A stretch of DNA of 10,991 nt from JBGPJO01 sp964348535 (GTDB lineage: Bacteria > Patescibacteriota > Minisyncoccia > Phycocordibacterales > JAKFXT01), in contig CAYGDB010000017.1 in the NCBI GenBank assembly GCA_964348535.1, forward strand, positions 1 through 10,991, written 5' to 3'. A program made the position numbers and the translations under genes. Each line of letters begins with the position of its first letter. The stretch's first letter is position 1. Shown here one piece after another: positions 5,111 through 10,991 of this stretch. Below the pieces are notes generated by a model. It was not told the origin of the DNA. It did not search any database and saw nothing but the letters and a program-made list of their open reading frames with translations.

Positions 5111-5497
5111 TCATAAAAAATTCCCACCTCCTCCCATCCCATTAGGGTCAAGAGTATCAACAATAATCTTAACAATAAGCCAGGCCGAAGCCATAAAGAC
5201 CAAACCCCAAAAAACACTCAAAAATATATCATGGGCTTTTTTAATTTTACCCGTATCCCCCGCCGCGAAAATATACTGAAATCCGGCATAAGCAAAGAGA
5301 ACGGTTGCAACAGGCACAGCAAGTATCAAAAGAAAATTGGTAATGTTCTTAATGAGAGTAATCAGGTCATTGAAACCACAACTATCATTAGCGCATTCAG
5401 GTACCAGAGGTTGAGCCAAAGCCGGATTCACAAACAAAAATAGAAACAAAAAAGCAAAGAGTTCAAACTGAATAAAAAATAATCTTAAGTAAGGCAT
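5111..5497 (-). CDS. Pilin-like membrane protein (array member 1)
   Basis: 128 residues. A long signal peptide with aromatic core (cleavage likely after ALA, residue 28) precedes a short loop with Cys35 and Cys40. Two hydrophobic helices follow (about 52-79 and 92-115). FAYAGFQYIFAAGD, then a KIKKAHDIF loop and WGLVFMASAWLIV, is the most typical T4SS_pilin pattern of the six. The tail ends in a GMGGGG run. It starts 2 nt after the stop of the solute-binding protein gene, so the two are almost certainly co-transcribed and translationally linked. In VirB2/TrbC systems such proteins build the extracellular pilus; here that role is inferred. Confidence 0.75.
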   Translation of the reverse strand: MPYLRLFFIQFELFAFLFLFLFVNPALAQPLVPECANDSCGFNDLITLIKNITNFLLILAVPVATVLFAYAGFQYIFAAGDTGKIKKAHDIFLSVFWGLVFMASAWLIVKIIVDTLDPNGMGGGGNFL

Positions 5498-5499
5498 GG

Positions 5500-6795
5500 T
5501 TATTGTTCAAGCTCTCTTAAAAGCGAGTTAAGCTCTTTGTCAGCTCTAATGACCGCCTCGCTCAAACGGGCTTTTCCAGAAGTAAAAGACTCAACCATAT
5601 CTTTAAAGACAGTATAGGTTTCAACGGGAGAAGGGTCTGACCAAACTTTTGTCATAATGGCTGATTGGTAAAAAACAGATTGATAAGAGTTTTCGGGTAA
5701 AATGGAAAGTAAATCTCTTCTTGCGGGTGGCAAATTAAGCAATTCGGAAAGGTTTTTAAGAGACTCTGCTGAAGTCATTTCGGTTCCAACCGTAAAAGCG
5801 GCCGAAATTTTTTGACTGGATTTGGGTATAACCAGTCCGTACATTTTACCATAAGTTATTTTAGTCTTTCCATCTCTAGTTTGGGGAATGGCCGCCACAT
5901 CAAAATTAAGATTTGGATTCCTGGACCGAAGAGTGTTAAGTTCGCTTGAAAAACCGAAATAAGTTCCAAGCTCTTCAGCTAAAAATGCGTCTCTTGAATT
6001 TAGCAAGGACTTATTCCAGGAAAAAACCGGTTTAACGGGGTTTGAAAATTCGGTATAAAAACGGAGGGCCGCTTCAGCCGGTGTATTATCAAAATCATTA
6101 TTCCTGGCTAAAGTAGAATAAATTTTTCCATCCTCTCCAAAAGCAGTAATCGGACTGCCCGCCTGAAGAATCAAAGTGGAAAAAATATCTTTAAAATTTG
6201 TAATATTTGAAGTCTCGCCCAAAGCGACAATCGTTTTATTTAAGTTTCCCGCCTTATTTTTTTCATTGAATTTTGGAGCGATTGTAAAAAATTCGTCCCA
6301 ATGTTTTGGAGGGGTCGCGATTCCTTTGGCTGAAAGCATATTCCTGTTGAAGTACATGACCAAAGGGTCCGTCAAAATGGGAATACCCAGCGCTCCTTTA
6401 GGAGTAAGAAATATTTCCCCGCCCTCAATAAAAGAATCTTTAAATTGGCGTTCCGATAAATTTTTTAAAGGAATAACGGCTAATTTATTTTGATGTTTAA
6501 GTAATAAATCATGCGGAAAAATAACAAGGTCCGGACTATTGCCACTCGCCAGAGCTTCTACAAAATCATTTTCAAAAGAAGCCGGGTCTTTTTGAACATA
6601 TTCAAATTTAATGGAAGCGCTTTGAAGACTCTTGTCTTGAGAAAAGGCACCCATTGCGGACTGGGGAAAAGTTCCCCAAATAACAACAGTCGGCAAAGAA
6701 TTGGCGCCACTGCCCCGAAACAAAGCGAAAGCGGCAACGCCAGCCAATAGAAAAAATACAAAGATTCCTAATACTATTGTTTGAAAGGTGTTCAT
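5500..6795 (-). CDS. Membrane-anchored extracellular solute-binding protein
   Basis: 431 residues. One N-terminal membrane segment (about 7-26) acts as an uncleaved anchor or signal; there is no lipobox cysteine. The rest resembles family 1 ABC solute-binding proteins (MalE-like fold): VVIWGTFPQ at the start of lobe one, SGNSPDLVIFPHDLL, GIPILTDPLVMYFNRNML, PPKHWDEFF, then DAFLAEELGTYFGFSSE and AIPQTRDGKTKITYGKMYGLVIPKSS in lobe two. These are common landmarks of the sugar-binding group, but the substrate cannot be told. No permease or ATPase gene is nearby. It sits between a methyltransferase and the pilin-like array and may instead serve as an adhesin or receptor of that assembly. There is no Shine-Dalgarno; TATAAT lies 6 nt before the ATG, so a leaderless start is possible. 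Confidence 0.8.
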   Translation of the reverse strand: MNTFQTIVLGIFVFFLLAGVAAFALFRGSGANSLPTVVIWGTFPQSAMGAFSQDKSLQSASIKFEYVQKDPASFENDFVEALASGNSPDLVIFPHDLLLKHQNKLAVIPLKNLSERQFKDSFIEGGEIFLTPKGALGIPILTDPLVMYFNRNMLSAKGIATPPKHWDEFFTIAPKFNEKNKAGNLNKTIVALGETSNITNFKDIFSTLILQAGSPITAFGEDGKIYSTLARNNDFDNTPAEAALRFYTEFSNPVKPVFSWNKSLLNSRDAFLAEELGTYFGFSSELNTLRSRNPNLNFDVAAIPQTRDGKTKITYGKMYGLVIPKSSQKISAAFTVGTEMTSAESLKNLSELLNLPPARRDLLSILPENSYQSVFYQSAIMTKVWSDPSPVETYTVFKDMVESFTSGKARLSEAVIRADKELNSLLRELEQ

Positions 6796-6834
6796 TTAAA
6801 TATTATAAATATTTAGAAACAAGATTGCCAGATA

Positions 6835-7371
6835 TCAGACCTTATTTTTCACAAAAATAAAACCATAGTGGTGAGCTCCGGCGTCAAATTCTTTCAAAAA
6901 TGACAGACCTGCTTCCGTAAGAAGACTCCTGGCTTCTTCTTTAGAAAAAACATCATTCGGCATAGGCCCCAATCCTCCAAAAGAATCAGTCCAATCAATA
7001 ACCAAAATCTTGCCGGTCGGCTTTAACAAACGCGCCGCTTCAAAAATCATACCTCTTTTATCCTCAACTTGAAATAAAACGTTTGAAACTATGGCAACAT
7101 CAACAGTGGCATCTTTTATTTTTAGTCCAGCTTTTTCTTCGGCATCGCCCCAAACAAAATCTATGTTATGGATATTTTGTCTTTTGCTTTCCGTCCTTAA
7201 CTTTGAAAGAAGCTCGTGCTGGATATCAACGGCATAAACTTTTCCATTTTCGCCCACTAATTTCGAAGCTAGAAAAGCATAGACGCCACTACCCGTTCCT
7301 ATATCGGCAACCTTCATTCCGTGATTTAAATTTAAATGCTCTATATTGGATTGCGGATTGGCAAATGACAT
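6835..7371 (-). CDS. SAM-dependent class I methyltransferase
   Basis: 178 residues, the size of a minimal Rossmann-fold methyltransferase. Motif I is VADIGTGSGVYA (21-32). The acidic residue binding the ribose is D49 in VYAVDIQ. WGDAEE (74-79) is the adenine-side motif, VDVAIVSNVLFQVED (90-104) is motif IV, and RLLKPTGKILVIDW (114-127) is the typical motif VI region of UbiE/Methyltransf_11 relatives. Substrate is unknown; there is no added recognition domain. It is the first gene of the minus-strand block, 39 bp before the solute-binding protein, and is preceded by a good promoter at 7427-7454. There is no Shine-Dalgarno before the ATG. It may be a housekeeping passenger or may modify products of the envelope operon. 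Confidence 0.8.
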   Translation of the reverse strand: MSFANPQSNIEHLNLNHGMKVADIGTGSGVYAFLASKLVGENGKVYAVDIQHELLSKLRTESKRQNIHNIDFVWGDAEEKAGLKIKDATVDVAIVSNVLFQVEDKRGMIFEAARLLKPTGKILVIDWTDSFGGLGPMPNDVFSKEEARSLLTEAGLSFLKEFDAGAHHYGFIFVKNKV

Positions 7372-7500
7372 AGGTTAGATATTAGACAAGTAGACACTAG
7401 ATTAATAATTATCAACCGCTCGCTTAATTATAACTAATAAACCGCGACTGACAAATTTCTCTTGTCTATAAGTCTGCTATCTGGTGTCTGGTGTCTATTC
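7372..7500. repeat. Intergenic spacer with degenerate TCTRRTGTC repeats
   Basis: Both ends of this gap, next to the gyrA stop (GTCTGCTATCTGGTGTC, then TGGTGTCTATT) and next to the methyltransferase start (TTAGATATTAGACAAG and TAGACACTAG on the plus strand), carry the same degenerate words as 4300-4397. The middle (about 7411-7455) is different and holds a minus-strand promoter. No terminator hairpin for gyrA is visible. Confidence 0.6.
7427..7454 (-). promoter_or_regulatory. Putative promoter of methyltransferase/solute-binding/pilin operon
   Basis: On the minus strand TTGTCA (7449-7454, five of six) and TATAAT (7427-7432, perfect) are 16 bp apart. Transcription would start near 7420, leaving a leader of about 50 nt made partly of the degenerate repeat. 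It could drive the block down to the terminator at 3018-3056. Confidence 0.5.
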
Positions 7501-9960
7501 TCAAAAACAAATAATAGAAGCGATGGAATCACCATCGTGAAGTTTCATAACTCTCACTCCTTGAGTAGCTCTTGAAAGGGTGGGGATTTCCTTTAGATCC
7601 ACCCTTATGACCTGGCTTTTCTTTGAAATGGCCACGACTTCAGATTCCGGATCAAAAACAACTTTGCCTGTGATGATCAAACCTGTTTTTGAAGTAACTT
7701 TAGCGGTTTTGATGCCTGAACCTCCGCGTTTTTGAATTTTGTATTCTTTTAGGGATGTTCTCTTACCATAGCCATTGGCGCTTATCACAAGAAGCTCCGG
7801 TGCGGCGTATTCTTTTTTAGCCACTTCAGCAGCTACTATAGAATCATTTTTCTTTATTTTAATCACGCGCACTCCGCCCGCTGTCCTTCCCATTTCTCTG
7901 ACATCAGACTCTTTGAAACGAATAGACTGACCCGCGGAACTCCCAACAACCACACTGTCCCCTTTCCCGACAAAAAAAGCCGAAATGAGAATGTCGTCTT
8001 TATCAAGTTTGATGGCGATAATGCCACTCCTTCTGACATCGTGAAAATTCTTAGCCGCCATTTTTTTACCGATACCGTTTCGGGTAACCATCATCAAAGC
8101 GGACTCTCCTTGCTTTACGCTTTTGGGCATAGGAAGAATGGAGCTTATTTTTTCATCCGGCGAAAGCGAAAGATAATTCATAATGGATTTGCCGCGAGTA
8201 GTCCGCCTGCCTTCCGGAAGCTCGTACATCTTCATCTGATAAACTTTTCCTTTGTCGGTAAAAAACAAAAGATCGCTATGGCTTGAAGTAGTCAAAAACT
8301 GGGTGATGAAATCTTCTTCTTTGGTATCAAGATCCATCACTCCCACACCACCGCGGCGTTGTTTCCTATATTCGTCCGGATTGGTGCGCTTAACATAACC
8401 GCCCTGGGTATAAACAAGCATTGATTCGGTGTCTGGAACCATATCTTCGTCAGAGAGAGCTTTAACAGCATACTTGACTATCTTCGTCCTTCTGTCGTCT
8501 CCGTATTTATCAGCAATGTCTTTAAGCTCGTCTTTTATAACCCCCAGAATTTTCTTGGGACTTCCGAGCAAATCTTTTAATATTTTTATAAGAGCTTGTA
8601 TAGCTTTGAGTTCGTCTTCTATTTTCTTTCTTTCAAGGCCGGCCAGTTTTTGAAGACGCATATCCAAAATGGCATTCGCCTGAAGTTCCGAAAATCGGAA
8701 TTCTTTCATCAGACCCAAACGCGCGCCCTCAACATCTTTTGATTTCTTTATAAGCTTGATGACTTCATCAATATGGTCAAGGGCTTTTGAAAGCCCGAGT
8801 AAAATATGCTCGCGAGCTTCCGCCTGTTTCAAATCAAATTCCGTTCTGCGGCGAACTATCAGCTTCCTGTGCTTGATAAATTCCTCAAGCATTGCCTTCA
8901 AAGACAAAGTCTCCGGCACGCCGTCAACCAGTGCCACGCAATTAAAATGAAAAGTGTCCTCAAGCTGGGTATGCTTGTAAATATAATTTAGAACTTTTTG
9001 TGGCTGGACTCCCTGCTTCAGATCAATAACAACCCGAATATCTCTGGTTGACTCGTCTCTAAGTCCCTTTATACCCTCCAGTTTTTTATCGCGCACCAAG
9101 TCCGCGATTGCCACAATCAGGTTTGATTTATTGACCCTGAACGGAATGGAGGTGATTATTATCTGCGATTGTCCGCCTTTGGTTTCGGCTATTTCGGCCT
9201 CACCTCTTACCACCACTCCGCCTCTGCCATAGCTGTAAGCGTGATGAATATCTTTTTCGTTGTAAGCGATTCCTCCCATGGGAAAATCCGGCCCTTTGAC
9301 GAATTGAAGGAGGTCTTCGGTTGTGGCCTCCGAGTTATCAATCAAATAAACAGTGGCCTCCACCACCTCTCTTAAATTGTGAGGAGGAATATCAGAAGCC
9401 ATTCCAACGGCGATACCGAGCGTGCCGTTTAAAAGAAGATTCGGAACAGCAGAAGGCAAAACCGTCGGCTCTTTTCTTGTTGAATCATAGTTCGGACGAA
9501 AACTGACGGTTTCTTTATCAAGGTCGCGCAGAAGCTCGGAAGAAAGCTTTGACATTTTTGCTTCGGTATACCTCATAGCCGCCGCGGAATCTCCATCAAT
9601 TGAACCAAAATTTCCCTGACCGATGACAAGCGGATAGCGGTAAGTAAATTGTTGGGCCATTTTGACCATCGCGTCGTAGACGGCAGTGTCGCCATGAGGA
9701 TGATACTTTCCGAGAACATCTCCGACAATAGCGGCAGATTTTCTTTGACGAGCCGAGGAAAAAAGCCCCATCTCATTCATGGCAAAAAGAATCCGGCGAT
9801 GAACGGGCTTGAAGCCGTCCCTGACATCAGGCAAAGCGCGACCTGTAATAACAGACATAGCATAGTCCAAGTAGCTATCCCTCATTTCGGTGGCGACATT
9901 CCTGTCTATAATGCCACGCTCAATTATTTTTTCCGGTTCTTCTTCTTTAGCTTTAGCCAT
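7501..9960 (-). CDS. gyrA: DNA gyrase subunit A
   Basis: 819 residues, a full-length GyrA. The breakage-reunion domain has QRKSAAIVGDVLGKYHPHGD (72-91). The catalytic tyrosine is Tyr131 in AMRYTEAKM, preceded by Arg130; these match E. coli Arg121/Tyr122. At the quinolone-determining positions it has Thr92 and Asp96 (E. coli Ser83 and Asp87). A coiled-coil region leads to the gate motif RLQKLAGLE (435-443). The C-terminal beta-pinwheel starts with the GyrA-box QRRGGVG (534-540), which favours gyrase over ParC, and shows repeated blades. There is no acidic C-terminal tail of the E. coli kind. With GyrB it introduces negative supercoils in an ATP-dependent reaction. The ATG is preceded by TAGGA. 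gyrB is not in this window. Confidence 0.95.
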   Translation of the reverse strand: MAKAKEEEPEKIIERGIIDRNVATEMRDSYLDYAMSVITGRALPDVRDGFKPVHRRILFAMNEMGLFSSARQRKSAAIVGDVLGKYHPHGDTAVYDAMVKMAQQFTYRYPLVIGQGNFGSIDGDSAAAMRYTEAKMSKLSSELLRDLDKETVSFRPNYDSTRKEPTVLPSAVPNLLLNGTLGIAVGMASDIPPHNLREVVEATVYLIDNSEATTEDLLQFVKGPDFPMGGIAYNEKDIHHAYSYGRGGVVVRGEAEIAETKGGQSQIIITSIPFRVNKSNLIVAIADLVRDKKLEGIKGLRDESTRDIRVVIDLKQGVQPQKVLNYIYKHTQLEDTFHFNCVALVDGVPETLSLKAMLEEFIKHRKLIVRRRTEFDLKQAEAREHILLGLSKALDHIDEVIKLIKKSKDVEGARLGLMKEFRFSELQANAILDMRLQKLAGLERKKIEDELKAIQALIKILKDLLGSPKKILGVIKDELKDIADKYGDDRRTKIVKYAVKALSDEDMVPDTESMLVYTQGGYVKRTNPDEYRKQRRGGVGVMDLDTKEEDFITQFLTTSSHSDLLFFTDKGKVYQMKMYELPEGRRTTRGKSIMNYLSLSPDEKISSILPMPKSVKQGESALMMVTRNGIGKKMAAKNFHDVRRSGIIAIKLDKDDILISAFFVGKGDSVVVGSSAGQSIRFKESDVREMGRTAGGVRVIKIKKNDSIVAAEVAKKEYAAPELLVISANGYGKRTSLKEYKIQKRGGSGIKTAKVTSKTGLIITGKVVFDPESEVVAISKKSQVIRVDLKEIPTLSRATQGVRVMKLHDGDSIASIICF

Positions 9961-9974
9961 TTTAATTCCTATTT

Positions 9975-10070
9975 ACCCCGTTAGAGAATGCCCCGCAGCT
10001 TGCCGCGGGGTGCATTTTCTCCCATACGAGGGCGGGGGTCTAATGCCACGCGTGAGTTCTCTAACGGGGT
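9975..10070 (-). promoter_or_regulatory. Long base-paired leader of gyrA
   Basis: ACCCCGTTAGAGAA (9975-9988) is the exact reverse complement of 10057-10070. In the gyrA transcript this forms a 14-bp helix that closes a 68-nt region containing a GC-rich hairpin (CCCCGC/GCGGGG, 9991-10010) and the palindrome CACGCGTG. It begins about where transcription would start and ends a few bases before the TAGGA ribosome binding site. It could control gyrA translation or simply be a repeat element inserted in the leader. Confidence 0.5.
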
Positions 10071-10079
10071 TTACCCTAA

Positions 10080-10108
10080 ATTCTATCACAAAAAATTATT
10101 AAAGTGAA
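10080..10108 (-). promoter_or_regulatory. Putative gyrA promoter
   Basis: On the minus strand TTCACT (10103-10108, four of six) and TAGAAT (10080-10085, five of six) are separated by 17 bp of A/T-rich sequence. Transcription would start near 10073, at the edge of the 14-bp leader helix. Confidence 0.45.
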
Positions 10109-10138
10109 CCCCGTTAGAAACATTTTTTCTAACAGGGT
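10108..10138. repeat. CCCCGTTAGAAA hairpin, third repeat copy
   Basis: ACCC and GTTAGAAA (10108-10111, 10113-10120) pair with TTTCTAAC and GGGT (10126-10133, 10135-10138) with one C-A mismatch and a 5-nt loop. The core CCCCGTTAGA is the same word that forms the gyrA leader helix. It lies directly upstream of the gyrA -35 element. Confidence 0.65.
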
Positions 10139-10143
10139 GAAGC

Positions 10144-10192
10144 AAAAAAAACAGCCCCGCGTTAAAAACACGAGACTGAAGATGTTAGGGCT
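10144..10192 (-). terminator. Terminator of the 10191-10811 gene
   Basis: On the minus strand AGCCC (overlapping the stop codon) pairs with GGGCT, with an inner CGTG/CGCG stem, followed by GTTTTTTTTGC. A run of eight T after a GC-rich arm fits rho-independent termination, although the apical part of the hairpin is loose. Confidence 0.55.
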
Positions 10193-10811
10193 AACTTTTT
10201 AAGACGGCAGATAAGCAGTTGTTAGACCTACAACTATCCAGATTTTCTACTCCCCAGCACCGAAGGTTATTTTTAGAGTACATACACAGAACATAAAAAC
10301 CGTCAGAGTGTCGAAAAACCGTGCCGTCAAAGTATATTATACTGCCACCATCCATTACCTCGCTCCATCCTTCAGGTAAATTAATCTGATGAAGGAGGGT
10401 TAAAAAAATGATGGCGTCCAAGGGTATGTAATTCTCTTCATTCAAACGAGTGATCACACCCTTACCATCAAGATAATCCTCATCACCCTGACAAAGGGGG
10501 GCAACAAGTTGAATCTTATCCGAGTTAATCTCGGTAAATGAGAGAGAAGTTTTATCTTCCTCACAAATACTCCAACCTTCTCCAATAAAACCTTCGGGAT
10601 TGAAAAAAGAAGAGCGGCTTATGATTAGCTTTTTTGACAATTCTGCTTCAGGAGTACAAAGCGCTTGGCGAAGAGCTTCCGTAAGACCTTTTCCATTCTT
10701 CTCCCAACCCAAAGCGATATTGGATGAAATATCACGAGGCAGAGCTTTAAGCACTGCCGCGTGCCAGTTTGGTATTTGGTCCTTTGAAAGAGTGTTTCCA
10801 CGTTTAGGCAT
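10191..10811 (-). CDS. Uncharacterised protein of a family recalled from Patescibacteria
   Basis: 206 residues, no signal peptide or membrane helix, so probably cytoplasmic. Landmarks: NWHAAVLKALPRDI and ALGWEKNGKGLTEALRQAL in the first 50 residues, then SRSSFFNPEGFIGEGWSICEED (66-87), a TEINSDKIQLV segment, IPLDAIIFLTLL, LPEGWSEV, IIYFDGTVFR and YVLCMY, ending in LSAVLKS. From memory, proteins with a GWSI-EED, LPE-W, FDGT and YVLC series followed by SAVLAS are frequent and multicopy in Parcubacteria-type genomes and have no known function; no search was possible. The ATG is preceded by AAAGGA at a good distance. It stands alone with its own consensus promoter and terminator, which suggests an independently regulated or acquired unit. 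Confidence 0.7.
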   Translation of the reverse strand: MPKRGNTLSKDQIPNWHAAVLKALPRDISSNIALGWEKNGKGLTEALRQALCTPEAELSKKLIISRSSFFNPEGFIGEGWSICEEDKTSLSFTEINSDKIQLVAPLCQGDEDYLDGKGVITRLNEENYIPLDAIIFLTLLHQINLPEGWSEVMDGGSIIYFDGTVFRHSDGFYVLCMYSKNNLRCWGVENLDSCRSNNCLSAVLKS

Positions 10812-10886
10812 GGAGTGTTCCTTTCTAATACGCTAGAGGGCTCCGAGAAAATCTCGATTTACCATAGCAGGGTTCTTCTACTTCTA

Positions 10887-10914
10887 ATTATATTACTTAA
10901 TACAAAATTGTCAA
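10887..10914 (-). promoter_or_regulatory. Promoter with perfect -35 and -10 for the 10191-10811 gene
   Basis: TTGACA (10909-10914) and TATAAT (10887-10892) on the minus strand both match consensus fully, 16 bp apart. The leader of about 68 nt includes a small hairpin CGAGA/TCTCG (10844-10856) before the AAAGGA site at about 10821. Confidence 0.75.
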
Positions 10915-10929
10915 GCAAAATTGCCCGAA

Positions 10930-10974
10930 TTCTACACCCAAGCGCAATGTCTTGTAGAAATAGTCTTGCAAGAC
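10930..10974. repeat. Inverted repeats upstream of the consensus promoter
   Basis: TTCTACA (10930-10936) and TGTAGAA (10953-10959) form one inverted repeat. GTCTTGCAAGAC (10963-10974) is a perfect 12-bp palindrome beside it, and GTCTTG also occurs at 10949-10954. They lie 16-60 bp upstream of the -35 box and could be operator or activator sites. Confidence 0.4.
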
Positions 10975-10991
10975 AAGGCTAAAACGACAAA

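Noticed and set aside
9100..9800. gyrA as parC (topoisomerase IV)
   Set aside because: The GyrA-box QRRGGVG and complete C-terminal pinwheel favour gyrase A.
9649..9984. Plus-strand open frame of 111 codons opposite the gyrA start
   Set aside because: Fully explained as a shadow of gyrA; no start signal and no recognisable product.

Overview
The window looks like a chromosomal piece from a Patescibacteria / Candidate Phyla Radiation bacterium, most likely a Parcubacteria-type lineage. This is inferred from gene content: an array of short two-helix proteins resembling the type IV secretion pilin-like family common in these genomes, a C-terminal protein family I associate with them, a tRNA gene without an encoded CCA end, and many genes with no Shine-Dalgarno sequence. 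UGA is used as a normal stop (the gene ending at 3001 stops at TGA just before its terminator, and gyrA reads through 819 codons without TGA), which argues against the recoded Gracilibacteria/Absconditabacteria branches.

Layout. Positions 1-54 are the 3' part of a tRNA-Leu(UAG), followed by a hairpin terminator (57-95). From 96 to about 430 lie two diverged tandem units. Each can fold into the same architecture and each ends in a copy of the tRNA-Leu acceptor 3' strand; they look like a structured RNA or a tRNA-derived repeat. A 48-bp perfect palindrome (471-518) and a 33-nt inverted repeat (630-662) follow in a region with at most one doubtful small gene. A plus-strand two-gene operon (927-3001) encodes an SPFH/Band 7 membrane protein and a four-helix membrane protein of unknown function. 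It ends at a strong hairpin terminator that can also serve the converging minus-strand operon.

The minus-strand block runs from about 7420 down to 3071: a small SAM-dependent methyltransferase, a membrane-anchored extracellular solute-binding protein, then six consecutive small pilin-like membrane proteins. The pilin-like genes are diverged paralogues, five with signal peptides and one without. Their tight packing with the solute-binding protein suggests a shared cell-envelope assembly, but no ATPase, pore or permease gene is present here. Upstream is gyrA (7501-9960), complete and well conserved, with a promoter and a long base-pairable leader. The last gene (10191-10811) is a small protein of unknown function with near-consensus promoter elements and its own terminator.

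Repeats are the other theme: degenerate TCTRRTGTC-type repeats fill two intergenic gaps, and CCCCGTTAGA inverted repeats bracket the gyrA promoter.
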